From an uncultured Bacteroidales bacterium (lineage in GTDB: Bacteria; Bacteroidota; Bacteroidia; Bacteroidales; Paludibacteraceae): a DNA stretch of 64,000 nt. The notes beneath the pieces were generated by a model that was not told the origin of the DNA, ran no database searches, and worked only from the letters and a program-made list of their open reading frames with translations. Of this stretch, positions 1-7,015 are shown in pieces; position 1 is the first letter of the stretch, and each line of letters starts with the position of its first letter. The stretch lies in assembly GCA_937915765.1 (NCBI GenBank), contig CALGHE010000021.1:1-64000 (forward strand), read 5' to 3'. Made by a program: the position numbers and the translations under genes.

Positions 1-1
1 T

Positions 2-151
2 CTATCGGTGCAAGATGTGTCGTCTATGCTTTGTTTTTCGGACCAGTCTTCGTTTGGCAAGTTTTTCAAAAGGCGGGCTGGAGAGTCTCCCTTTGCATAT
101 AAGGCGAGAAATGCGTCTGCCGGCAGGTCGTCTGCTCATGTTCAAAAATAA
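2..151 (+). CDS. AraC-family transcriptional regulator, C-terminal fragment
   Basis: The window opens inside a gene; only its last 49 codons are present, ending at a TAA. The visible peptide contains DVSSMLCFSDQSSFGKFFKR followed by GESPFAYK. This matches the second helix-turn-helix of AraC/XylS regulators, whose usual pattern is a GF-DQSYFSR-FK core followed by G-SP--YR. It is therefore the DNA-binding end of such a regulator, or of a hybrid two-component protein with this output domain. The N-terminal sensor part lies outside, so ligand and targets are unknown. A bidirectional hairpin terminator follows 65 nt downstream. Confidence 0.7.
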   Translation, partial: LSVQDVSSMLCFSDQSSFGKFFKRRAGESPFAYKARNASAGRSSAHVQK

Positions 152-214
152 AATTTTATTACAGCTCGCTTAATCAGCCATGCTTTTATGTTAAATTTTG
201 CAGAGTTATGCTAA

Positions 215-260
215 TAAAAAGAAACGGTACGGAATAGTCCGCACCGTCTCTTCTTTTTTT
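215..260. terminator. bidirectional intrinsic terminator between araC-like gene and rny
   Basis: A stem of about 11 bp is formed by ACGGTACGGA and TCCGCACCGT around the loop ATAG, with one internal mismatch. It is followed on the plus strand by TCTTCTTTTTTT and preceded by AAAAAG, which reads as TCTTTTTATT on the minus strand. It can therefore end both the rightward regulator transcript and the leftward rny operon. Confidence 0.75.
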
Positions 261-275
261 GACTGTATGCAAATT

Positions 276-1808
276 TTATTTAGCGAAACTAACAGAACGA
301 GTTTCACGAATAACGGTAATCTTTACCTGACCAGGATAGGTCATTTCGTCCTGAATTTTCTTAGCAATTTCGTAAGACAATGTCTCTGTCGCCTTGTCGT
401 CAATCTTGTCTGCACCAACAATTACGCGAAGTTCGCGACCGGCCTGAATTGCGTATGTTTTAACGACTCCAGGATACGAAAGAGCCAGTTTCTCAAGGTC
501 GTTGAGACGCTTGATGTAAGCTTCCACAATTTCGCGTCTCGCACCCGGCCTTGCACCTGATATGGCGTCGCAAGCCTGAACGATAGGGGAGAGCAGGCTC
601 TCCATTTCCACCTCGTCATGGTGCGCTCCGATAGCGTTGCATATTTCAGGCTTTTCCTTGTACTTTTCGGCAAGCTTCATACCCAATATTGCGTGAGGCA
701 ATTCAGGTTCGTCATCTGGCACTTTACCTATGTCGTGAAGCAGACCAGCACGTTTCGCTTTTTTGGCATTCAATCCAAGCTCGCTGGCCATAACAGCACA
801 AAGATTTGCTGTTTCGCGCGCATGTTGCAGCAAGTTTTGACCGTAAGAAGAACGATATTTCATCTTACCTATCAGGCGCACAAGCTCAGGGTGCAGCCCG
901 TGAATACCCAAGTCTATAGTGGTGCGTTTACCAGTTTCAATTATCTCTTCTTCAACCTGACGCTTAACCTTAGCCACAACCTCTTCGATACGTGCAGGGT
1001 GGATACGTCCGTCCGTAACAAGCTGGTGCAGAGCAAGACGCGCGATTTCGCGGCGCACAGGGTCAAATGCAGAAAGCACAATAGCTTCAGGTGTGTCGTC
1101 AACGATTATTTCAACGCCAGTTGCGGCTTCAAGAGCACGTATGTTTCGTCCTTCACGGCCTATTATTCGCCCTTTCAGTTCGTCAGAATCTATGTTGAAG
1201 ACAGTGACAGAGTTTTCTATTGCAGCTTCTGTAGCCACACGTTGAATTGTCTGTATCACGATACGTTTAGCCTCTTTGTTAGCTGTCATCTTGGCCTCTT
1301 CCATGATTTCGTTCACGTAAGACATGGCGTCGGTTTTTGCCTCCTCTTTAAGAGACTCGATAAGTTTGTCCTTCGCCTCCTGAGCCGAAAGCCCTGAAAT
1401 AACCTCAAGGCGCTCGTTCGCCTGTCTGTAAAGACGGTCAAGCTCCTGCTTCTTGCTGTCAACAATGTCGAGCTGTTTGTTCAAGTTGTCGCGAATGATT
1501 TCATTTTCCGAACGTCCCTTCTGCACTTCAGACTGAGCTTGGTTCAGCTGCATTTCGCGCTGTTTAAGTTTTGACTCGACTTGCTGTATCTTAGCATTTC
1601 GTTGGTTAACCTGAGTTTCGTACTCATTCTTCAGAGAAAAATACTTCTCTTTCACTTCAAGCATTTTGTTGTCCCTTAGGACTTTCGCTTCCGCTTCCGC
1701 TTCTTTTATGATGTTGTTGGCACGTGATTTCAACAAAGTGTTCGTTATCAGCCACGTAATTCCTCCACCTGCCAAGAAAGCTACAACCGAAAATAATATA
1801 ACCTCCAT
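276..1808 (-). CDS. rny: ribonuclease Y (endoribonuclease, HD/KH family)
   Basis: Ribonuclease Y starts bulk mRNA turnover by cutting 5'-monophosphate RNA at the inner face of the membrane. The 510-aa length is normal for the family. Residues 2-22 form one membrane anchor, followed by a charged coiled coil to about residue 175. A KH RNA-binding domain carries [15 protein letters not shown] near residue 213. The HD metal site is visible as [10 protein letters not shown], with H358 and D359, and a GAHHDEVE motif lies further on. It is the last gene of the leftward coiled-coil/zapA/rny set, an arrangement common in Bacteroidota. A strong hairpin terminator follows its stop. Confidence 0.97.
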   Translation of the reverse strand: MEVILFSVVAFLAGGGITWLITNTLLKSRANNIIKEAEAEAKVLRDNKMLEVKEKYFSLKNEYETQVNQRNAKIQQVESKLKQREMQLNQAQSEVQKGRSENEIIRDNLNKQLDIVDSKKQELDRLYRQANERLEVISGLSAQEAKDKLIESLKEEAKTDAMSYVNEIMEEAKMTANKEAKRIVIQTIQRVATEAAIENSVTVFNIDSDELKGRIIGREGRNIRALEAATGVEIIVDDTPEAIVLSAFDPVRREIARLALHQLVTDGRIHPARIEEVVAKVKRQVEEEIIETGKRTTIDLGIHGLHPELVRLIGKMKYRSSYGQNLLQHARETANLCAVMASELGLNAKKAKRAGLLHDIGKVPDDEPELPHAILGMKLAEKYKEKPEICNAIGAHHDEVEMESLLSPIVQACDAISGARPGARREIVEAYIKRLNDLEKLALSYPGVVKTYAIQAGRELRVIVGADKIDDKATETLSYEIAKKIQDEMTYPGQVKITVIRETRSVSFAK

Positions 1809-1849
1809 ATTTTTTTGGTATTGGTATTAAATTAATAATATATATAAAC

Positions 1850-1890
1850 GCATCAGTCCGAATCTCTTAAAAGAGACTTCAGATTGATGC
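1850..1890 (-). other. stable hairpin between zapA and rny
   Basis: On the minus strand GCATCA and TGATGC enclose a second stem, TCTGAA/TTCGGA plus GTCTCT/AGAGAT, with a short T-rich loop. This makes a nearly continuous stem-loop of 41 nt. The following sequence, GTTTATATATATT, is only moderately U-rich. It could be a leaky terminator that lowers rny relative to zapA, an RNA processing site, or part of a small RNA. In some bacteria 6S RNA lies beside zapA, but this segment is too short for that. Confidence 0.5.
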
Positions 1891-1912
1891 GGTAATGTCT
1901 AAAAAAACGGAT

Positions 1913-2224
1913 TCAAGCCAACAAGTCTTTGATAGAATCGTTGAGAACCTTGAAATCTTCCATAAGTTTTTCGCCCTCTTCACGCTCCTTTTTGAGGTGA
2001 ACGGCGTAGTCGAGCGCTGTCATTGCGAAGGCCAGTAGCAGAGTGTTCTGATTCTCCTTCTTGTACCCAATCTCAATTAACTTTGCCTTATAGTCGTTTA
2101 CTTTTTTTTCAATTCCTTTGCCAGCCGCCCTGTAAGCACCTTCGTCCTCGCTATCAACTTCAATCTGCGGCAATCTCAGATTGTTCACCTCCTTTAGAGT
2201 TATGTTGATTTTAATTTCAGACAT
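1913..2224 (-). CDS. zapA: cell division protein ZapA
   Basis: ZapA binds FtsZ and bundles its filaments at the division ring. The 103-aa protein has the family layout: an N-terminal globular part opening with KINITLKEVNNLRLPQIEVD, an EGAYRAAGKGIEKKVNDY segment matching the family E--yRkAa--in pattern, the hydrophobic LLLAFAMTALDYAV stretch, and a C-terminal coiled coil ending in LNDSIKDLLA. It lies 10 bp downstream of the coiled-coil gene at 2537 and upstream of rny, so the three are probably co-transcribed from the promoter at 2555-2585. Confidence 0.92.
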   Translation of the reverse strand: MSEIKINITLKEVNNLRLPQIEVDSEDEGAYRAAGKGIEKKVNDYKAKLIEIGYKKENQNTLLLAFAMTALDYAVHLKKEREEGEKLMEDFKVLNDSIKDLLA

Positions 2225-2234
2225 ATAAATGTGT

Positions 2235-2537
2235 TTAACTATTGTTTAGCAGCGCAATGCAATTGTCTATTTCCCGCACCATCTTCGACAACCTTTTCTG
2301 ATACTCGCTTATATCAGACGCCGAGTCTGAACCTGACACCATCATGGCAACTTTCATTCCCTGTATCTCGCTCTCCAGTTCCTTGATGCGACTTCGAGCA
2401 CTTTCCAGCTCCGCATAGGCTGCTTTCAGCCGAATCTCAAGACGTTTCAGCTCGTCTGTCGCCTCCCTGTAGTGATGCAGCAGACGTCCGGCGTTTGTCT
2501 TAAACTCTGCAAGCGTGTTGCTCTTGTCTTTTGTCAT
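2235..2537 (-). CDS. small coiled-coil protein, ZapB-like by position
   Basis: The 100-aa protein is almost entirely heptad-patterned, for example in DELKRLEIRLKAAYAELESA and RIKELESEIQ. A polar break (SGSDSASD) follows, then a second amphipathic helix ending in DNCIALLNNS. There is no signal or membrane segment. It is the first gene of the leftward operon with zapA, 10 bp apart. By family knowledge, ZapB is a short coiled-coil partner of ZapA, so a ZapB-like divisome role is a reasonable inference from structure and position. Sequence identity to ZapB cannot be judged by eye. Confidence 0.8.
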   Translation of the reverse strand: MTKDKSNTLAEFKTNAGRLLHHYREATDELKRLEIRLKAAYAELESARSRIKELESEIQGMKVAMMVSGSDSASDISEYQKRLSKMVREIDNCIALLNNS

Positions 2538-2554
2538 ATCGTCGAATTTCCTTG

Positions 2555-2585
2555 CAAATGTATATAATTAAATTGAGTTATCAAA
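2555..2585 (-). promoter_or_regulatory. Bacteroidota-type promoter of the zapB-like/zapA/rny operon
   Basis: Reading the minus strand, TTTG is followed by exactly 19 nt and then TACATTTG. This is a full match to the Bacteroidota primary sigma consensus TTTG-N19/21-TAnnTTTG. The predicted start lies about 10 nt before the ATG region of the first gene. Confidence 0.85.
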
Positions 2586-2674
2586 GAAAAAAGCAGTTAT
2601 GTTTGGTTAAAAAAATGGCAAATCGCGTTTTTTTTCTTCTGAAATGTTAAAGTTTGCATTTCTTGACGGCTACT

Positions 2675-2706
2675 TTTGTTTTAATTTCTTTTACTTTGTA
2701 TTTTTG
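2675..2706 (+). promoter_or_regulatory. Bacteroidota-type promoter of apbE
   Basis: TTTG at 2675-2678, 20 nt, then TATTTTTG at 2699-2706 match the -33/-7 consensus of the Bacteroidota housekeeping sigma factor. Transcription would start about 17 nt before the apbE ATG. It is divergent from the zapA-operon promoter. Confidence 0.8.
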
Positions 2707-2729
2707 CGAACGTTTTAAATTGTTTTTAC

Positions 2730-3752
2730 ATGGAATTTTCAAAAAGAAAGGTTTTCGTTTTGTTGTCTTTGGCTGCTGTTGTCATATTTTTGATGTTCAG
2801 AGTGCCAGAGAAGGGCAGCTCGTATTTGTCGGAAAGCGGACGTGTATTCGGCACTTTTTATAAAATAAAGTATGAGGCAAAGGACGGACGGTCTTTGGCG
2901 GAGCATTATAAACGCTTGTTCCTGGAGGTGGATAGTTCGCTCTCCACATTTAATAAGGAGTCTATAATATCCAGGTTTAACAGTGGCGAAGATAGTGTGC
3001 TTGTCGATTCGCATTTCCGCAATGTTTTTGAAAAGGGCGCGGCGGTCTCTGAAATTAGCGGCGGCGCGTTTGACATGACTGTGGCTCAGGTGGTCAATGC
3101 GTGGGGGTTCGGCTTTTCTAAGCGCGATGATGTTTCTGATGAACTGATAGATTCGCTGATGAGGCATGTGGGGTATGGCAAGGTCCGTTTGGTGAATGGC
3201 CTGCTTGTGCGGGACGAGGCCGGTGTGATGCTCGACGCTTCTGCAATAGCGAAGGGCTATTCTGTTGATGTTGTGGCAAGGTGTCTTGACTCTTTGGGCG
3301 TGGAGAATTACATGGTGGAGATTGGCGGTGAAATCTCTGTGAAGGGCGTAAATCATGAAGGCAGGCCTTGGGGAATTGGCGTGACAAATCCTGTTGACGA
3401 CAGCACGATGATGAGAACTGAATTGTATGATGTTGTCTATTTGCAGGATAAGGCTATGGCGACTTCTGGAAATTATAGGCAGTATTATCACAAGGGAGGA
3501 AAAAAGTATTCGCATACAATTGATCCGCGCACTGGCTATCCTGTTGAACACAATCTGTTGAGCGCTTCTGTTTTTGCGGATGATTGTATGACTGCTGATG
3601 CGCTTGCGACTGCCTGCATGGTTGTGGGACTGGATTCGAGCATGGCTATGATAGAGGCGATTCCGGATGTGGAGGGGTTCTTTATATATGCTGATTCGTC
3701 GGGCGTTTTTCAGACTAAGACGACTTCTGGCTTTTGTTATGACAAGAAATGA
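2730..3752 (+). CDS. apbE: FAD:protein FMN transferase
   Basis: ApbE flavinylates periplasmic or membrane proteins, such as subunits of the Na+-pumping NADH:quinone reductase, by moving FMN from FAD to a Thr/Ser. The 340-aa protein has an N-terminal membrane segment (VFVLLSLAAVVIFLMF) and then the family blocks in order: GTFYKIKY, STFNKESIISRFN, GAFDMTVAQVVNAWGF, LDASAIAKGYSVD, ATSGNYRQYY, YSHTIDPRTGYPV and MTADALATACMV. The last holds the Mg2+/flavin-site Asp and Thr. The N-terminus lacks an obvious lipobox Cys, so it is more likely membrane-anchored than a lipoprotein. The RNA methyltransferase gene follows 29 bp downstream. Confidence 0.93.
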   Translation: MEFSKRKVFVLLSLAAVVIFLMFRVPEKGSSYLSESGRVFGTFYKIKYEAKDGRSLAEHYKRLFLEVDSSLSTFNKESIISRFNSGEDSVLVDSHFRNVFEKGAAVSEISGGAFDMTVAQVVNAWGFGFSKRDDVSDELIDSLMRHVGYGKVRLVNGLLVRDEAGVMLDASAIAKGYSVDVVARCLDSLGVENYMVEIGGEISVKGVNHEGRPWGIGVTNPVDDSTMMRTELYDVVYLQDKAMATSGNYRQYYHKGGKKYSHTIDPRTGYPVEHNLLSASVFADDCMTADALATACMVVGLDSSMAMIEAIPDVEGFFIYADSSGVFQTKTTSGFCYDKK

Positions 3753-3781
3753 TTCTTTATTGAAACAATATTATAGGAGGT

Positions 3782-5167
3782 ATGGCGGAAATGGATTTTG
3801 TTTTGCCGGATAGTTTTAAAAAACGCACGGCGGACGCGCTTGGCGAGCGTGAGGCGCAGGCTCTATTCGAGGCTTTGGCTGGTCAGCCGGTGGCGAGCGT
3901 GCGCGCTAATGTGATAAAGGGGCAGGTGTTGAAGGATGGCTTGGAGCCTGTGCCTTGGTGCGAGGCTGGAGGTTATCTTGCAGAAAGGCCGATGTTCACG
4001 ATGGATCCGCTTTTTCATGCGGGCTGTTATTATGTGCAGGAGGCAAGTTCCATGTTCCTTGAACAGGTTTTCCGTCAGTATGTTGATTCAGATTCTCCTC
4101 TTGTGCTGGACTTGTGCGCGGCTCCTGGCGGTAAGAGCACGCATATTGCTTCTTTGTTGGGTGGCAGGGGTTTTCTTGTTTCGAATGAGGTTGTCCGTTC
4201 GCGCGTGAAGATTCTGGAAGAGAATATGGCAAAGTGGGGGTGCGCGAATGTGGCGGTGACAAATGGAGAACCGGAGGATTTTTCTGGGTTGCGCGGTCTG
4301 TTTGACGTTGTGGTTGTTGATGCGCCTTGCTCTGGCGAGGGCATGTTCCGTAAAGACCGGCAGGCGATTGAGGAGTGGTCGGAAGATAATGTGCGTCTTT
4401 GCGCGGAGCGTCAGCGCCGTATTCTTGCAGATGTCTATCCTGCGCTGAAGGAGGGCGGTCTGCTGGTTTACAGCACTTGCACTTATAATGAACAGGAGAA
4501 TGAGGAAAATGTGAAGTGGATTGCGGATTCTCTTGGTGCTGAGGTGCTTGGAGTTGGACTGAAGCCGGATTGGAATGTTGTGGATTCTGGCTTTGGCTGT
4601 CATTTTTATCCGCATAAGGCAAAGGGCGAAGGGTTCTTTATTGCGGCTCTTAGAAAATCTCGTGAAGAATTGCCTGTCAGGGTGAAGCCGGTGAAGCGTA
4701 AGGATTGCAAAGAGGCTGCTTTTGTGAGAGATTGGCTGCTTTCTGCTTCGGATTATGTTTTTCAGCTGCAGGGTGACGCAGTCGTTGCTGTGCTTGAGAA
4801 TTTTGCAGATTTTGTGGATAAGCTGCGGACTGAGGTTTCTGTGCTGGCTGCGGGTGTCTATTTGGCTCAGATAAAGGGGAAGGACTTGGTGCCGCTGCAG
4901 CAGTTGGCTTTTTCGTGCGCGTTGAATCGTGATGTTTTTAAAAGTGTGAGTGTGGACTGGGAACAGGCTATCGCTTTTTTGAGGCGTGAAAATATGTTTT
5001 TCCCGGAAGAGCCTAAAGGGTGGCTTCTGCTTATGTTTGAGGGCACTCCGCTCGGATTTGTGAAAAATTTGGGTAATCGTGCTAATAATAATTATCCTGC
5101 GGAATGGAGAATCAGAATGTCGGAGGATAAAGGCAGGTATGTGAAAATTTTGGATAGCGAATTTTGA
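3782..5167 (+). CDS. RsmF-like rRNA (cytosine-C5) methyltransferase, NOP2/Sun family
   Basis: This SAM-dependent enzyme methylates C5 of a cytosine in RNA; in the RsmF group the target is 16S rRNA. The 461-aa protein shows the SAM site LDLCAAPGGKSTHIA, the DAPCSGEGMFRKD loop with Cys183 for product release, and the catalytic STCTYNEQENE motif with Cys233. The C-terminal third (from about residue 290, including PEEPKGWLLLMFEGTPLGFVK) is the RsmF-type PUA-like RNA-binding region. The product lies 29 bp after apbE. The exact target nucleotide cannot be told from sequence. Confidence 0.9.
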   Translation: MAEMDFVLPDSFKKRTADALGEREAQALFEALAGQPVASVRANVIKGQVLKDGLEPVPWCEAGGYLAERPMFTMDPLFHAGCYYVQEASSMFLEQVFRQYVDSDSPLVLDLCAAPGGKSTHIASLLGGRGFLVSNEVVRSRVKILEENMAKWGCANVAVTNGEPEDFSGLRGLFDVVVVDAPCSGEGMFRKDRQAIEEWSEDNVRLCAERQRRILADVYPALKEGGLLVYSTCTYNEQENEENVKWIADSLGAEVLGVGLKPDWNVVDSGFGCHFYPHKAKGEGFFIAALRKSREELPVRVKPVKRKDCKEAAFVRDWLLSASDYVFQLQGDAVVAVLENFADFVDKLRTEVSVLAAGVYLAQIKGKDLVPLQQLAFSCALNRDVFKSVSVDWEQAIAFLRRENMFFPEEPKGWLLLMFEGTPLGFVKNLGNRANNNYPAEWRIRMSEDKGRYVKILDSEF

Positions 5168-5175
5168 TTAGGTGT

Positions 5176-5922
5176 ATGAGGGTTGAATTTTTAGGGACAG
5201 GAACGTCAAATGGTGTCCCGTTTATCAATTGTGATTGTGAGGTTTGCGCTTCTGCTGATTTGAAGGATAAGCGTTTGCGTTGTTCTGCGATGGTGAAGGT
5301 GGAAGGCAAGAATATTTTAATTGATTGCGGCCCTGATTTTAGGCAGCAGGCTTTACGTGGAAAGATTTCTAAAATCGACGCTTTGCTGCTGACTCACGAA
5401 CACTTCGACCATGTGGGCGGAATTGATGATTTGCGGGCTTTTGGCAAGGTCTTAATTTTTGCGGAAAATCGAGTGGCAAACGCTATAAGGCAGATGTTCG
5501 CATATTGTTTCGCAAAGTTCAAGTATCCAGGTATTCCGGATATCTCTCTTTGTGAAATTGACGAGCGGCCTTTCTGTGCGGATGGTGTGGAGATCGTGCC
5601 GATAAGGGCGTATCATCATTTATTACCTTTGCTGGGCTATAGAATAGGAAATTTTGCTTATGTTACTGATATAAAGACGATTGACAGTGAGAATAAAGCG
5701 AAGCTGCAAGGACTTGACGTGCTTGTACTTGGCATGCTGCGTTATAAAGAGCACCTTTCGCACTTGTCTTTTGACGAGGCGATGGCTCTTGTTGGCGAGT
5801 TAAAGCCGAAACGCACTTATTTCACTCATCTTAGTCACGATTTCGGTCTGCACGAAACGGAGCAGGCAAAATTGCCTGAGAATGTTTTTGTAGCGTACGA
5901 CGGACTTGTGATAGAGTGCTGA
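5176..5922 (+). CDS. PhnP-like MBL-fold metallo-hydrolase
   Basis: This is a metallo-beta-lactamase-fold phosphodiesterase related to PhnP (phosphoribosyl cyclic phosphodiesterase). The metal motif THEHFDHVGG supplies H74, H76, D78 and H79; later ligands are in AYHHLLP, YVTDIK and THLSHDFG. Near the N-terminus FLGTGTSNGVPFINCDCEVC resembles the PhnP extension with an extra metal site. I chose the ATG at 5176 over an in-frame TTG at 5164, because homologues begin M-VEFLGTG. No phn genes are nearby, so the substrate is open. The stop abuts the converging gene at 5923. Confidence 0.88.
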   Translation: MRVEFLGTGTSNGVPFINCDCEVCASADLKDKRLRCSAMVKVEGKNILIDCGPDFRQQALRGKISKIDALLLTHEHFDHVGGIDDLRAFGKVLIFAENRVANAIRQMFAYCFAKFKYPGIPDISLCEIDERPFCADGVEIVPIRAYHHLLPLLGYRIGNFAYVTDIKTIDSENKAKLQGLDVLVLGMLRYKEHLSHLSFDEAMALVGELKPKRTYFTHLSHDFGLHETEQAKLPENVFVAYDGLVIEC

Positions 5923-6267
5923 TTACTTGTCAGCCTTTGGGGTTCGTAAAAACAGAACCATGTCTATTGCGGAGGCGGTTAGCACGGCATAAATCCACAA
6001 TCCGTCGTTTTTCCACATGAAATATATAGCCGCAATGTACAATATTGTGCTGATGCACTGCTGGGCCCGCAGCCTCTTCAGCCTAGGGTCTGTAGTGTCA
6101 AACGGATCAAAATATCTGCCGAATGTCATTGCTATGGCTCCGATGCCGTAAACAACTGGAGCTAATGGCACGATGTCAAAAATGCTAATTTTGAAAAATT
6201 GCAGGACAACGCCTGCGAAACACAGTATGATACCTGCTTGTTTAAGAAAATCTGCTCTCTGTTCCAT
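5923..6267 (-). CDS. small conserved membrane protein of unknown function
   Basis: The 114-aa protein has four hydrophobic segments: AGIILCFAGVVLQFF, IVPLAPVVYGIGAIAMTFG, ISTILYIAAIYFMW and LWIYAVLTASAIDMVLFL. Between the second and third is a polar cytoplasmic loop, RYFDPFDTTDPRLKRLRAQQ. I recognise no catalytic motif. It follows the FtsB/DivIC-like gene by 8 bp on the same strand, so the two probably share a transcript. Its stop codon directly abuts the stop of the MBL gene on the other strand, with no room for a separate terminator. Confidence 0.8.
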   Translation of the reverse strand: MEQRADFLKQAGIILCFAGVVLQFFKISIFDIVPLAPVVYGIGAIAMTFGRYFDPFDTTDPRLKRLRAQQCISTILYIAAIYFMWKNDGLWIYAVLTASAIDMVLFLRTPKADK

Positions 6268-6275
6268 GTCGTTTG

Positions 6276-6578
6276 TCAGTCTGATACAAGAAAAATTACT
6301 TCGTCGCTCTTTTTCATAAGATACTTTTCGCGCGCGAACTTTTCGAGGTTTTCAACGTTAGACTTCAGTTCGTTAGTTTCCCGTATGCTTTTTTCAATAT
6401 CGTTTTTATAGAACGAAATCTGCTCGTTCAGTTCGTCTATTTTAGTGTTCAGCTCTTCGCGTTTGAAAAAATTGTTTTGGTCGAAGAAAAGCATCCATAT
6501 CCCAAAACAGGCAAGCACCAAAATGTGTTTGTCTATTTTGAGCAATATGTCCTTAGCCTTTAGTAAAAATAACTTCAT
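6276..6578 (-). CDS. septum formation initiator family protein (FtsB/DivIC-like)
   Basis: FtsB/DivIC proteins are short bitopic divisome components that form a coiled-coil complex with FtsL and FtsQ. This 100-aa product has a short cytoplasmic tail, one membrane segment (HILVLACFGIWMLFF), a periplasmic coiled coil (REELNTKIDELNEQISFY) and the family-typical C-terminal block NLEKFAREKYLMKKSDEVIF. I chose the ATG at 6578 rather than one 36 nt upstream, because the family starts with a short basic tail. It is the second divisome-related locus in this housekeeping segment. Confidence 0.88.
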   Translation of the reverse strand: MKLFLLKAKDILLKIDKHILVLACFGIWMLFFDQNNFFKREELNTKIDELNEQISFYKNDIEKSIRETNELKSNVENLEKFAREKYLMKKSDEVIFLVSD

Positions 6579-6599
6579 TAGAGCGACATTTTTTGTTTG

Positions 6600-6607
6600 C
6601 AAATATA
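6600..6607 (-). promoter_or_regulatory. probable -7 element for the ftsB-like gene
   Basis: On the minus strand TATATTTG followed by C matches the Bacteroidota -7 box, and lies 21 nt before the ATG. No perfect TTTG is found 19-21 nt upstream, so the -33 box is weak. Confidence 0.5.
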
Positions 6608-6743
6608 ATAACAAAAAGTTATTTTCAATGAGCCATTATTGCTTTTTTGCATTGTGTTTTTGTTAATTTGCTGATATGCTGATGTGTTTGTGTTTTTTGA
6701 GAAAATATATGTTATTTTGCTTTTTTGTTTTGTAAAAACGTGG

Positions 6744-6751
6744 TATATTTG
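6744..6751 (+). promoter_or_regulatory. probable promoter of polysaccharide operon 1
   Basis: TATATTTG matches the -7 consensus. Upstream TTTG copies exist only at spacings of 16 and 24 nt instead of 19-21, so the -33 box is uncertain. Transcription starting near 6758 would give a leader of about 258 nt before rmlB, with the conserved hairpin element about 24 nt into it. Confidence 0.55.
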
Positions 6752-6781
6752 CAAATATTTCTGGTTGTTCAGAGCAGCTTG

Positions 6782-6826
6782 GGGCTGGTAGGCGTATGTG
6801 CCTATCAACCGCGAAGCGTGGGAAAA
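6782..6826 (+). ncRNA. conserved two-hairpin leader element, copy A (operon 1)
   Basis: This is one of two matching leader elements; the other is at 37616-37661. Hairpin 1 pairs GGTAGGC with GCCTATC around the loop GTATGT. Hairpin 2 is CCGCG-AAG-CGTGG, followed by GGGAAA. The second copy differs in sequence but keeps both stems through paired changes, which argues for an RNA structure. A run of seven T lies 6 nt beyond the element at 6832-6838. The role is inferred: a leader RNA controlling a long polysaccharide operon, by antitermination or attenuation. I do not recognise it as a named Rfam family. Confidence 0.65.
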
Positions 6827-7015
6827 AGTGAGTTTTTTTAAACTTAATATTTTGATTCTGAATAGGTTGGATTAGGATTATTCCTTTTGATAGTACATTC
6901 TATATTGCATATCTTTTGTGGCTTATTTTTGAAGGCAGATTCTTGTTTGTTTGATTGTAAACCGAATAGGTTTCAGTTTAGCTTGGAAGATGTGATTTCG
7001 TAAATATTTTATGCT

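Larger units (their letters stand above)
6615..7015 (+). other. 401-bp intergenic region with operon 1 leader
   Basis: It holds the divergent promoter of the ftsB-like gene at its left edge, the operon 1 promoter at 6744 and the hairpin element at 6782-6826. The remaining roughly 190 nt are AT-rich and contain no ORF, tRNA or clear terminator. No NusG-like upxY gene is found here, unlike many Bacteroides capsule loci. Confidence 0.7.

Noticed and set aside
618..1397. 259-codon open frame on the plus strand opposite rny
   Set aside because: It lies wholly antisense to the well-supported rny gene, and its product (Cys/Phe/His-rich) shows no family motif. It is a by-product of rny codon usage.
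1809..1912. 6S RNA next to zapA
   Set aside because: The gap is only 104 nt and holds a single hairpin, too short for the roughly 180-nt 6S RNA with its open central bubble.
2739..3551. 270-codon open frame opposite apbE
   Set aside because: Antisense to a complete apbE with all family motifs; the product is His/Arg-rich and unrecognisable.
3996..4622. 208-codon frame opposite the RNA methyltransferase
   Set aside because: Pro/Gln/His-rich antisense frame with no start signal; the sense gene has both catalytic cysteines.
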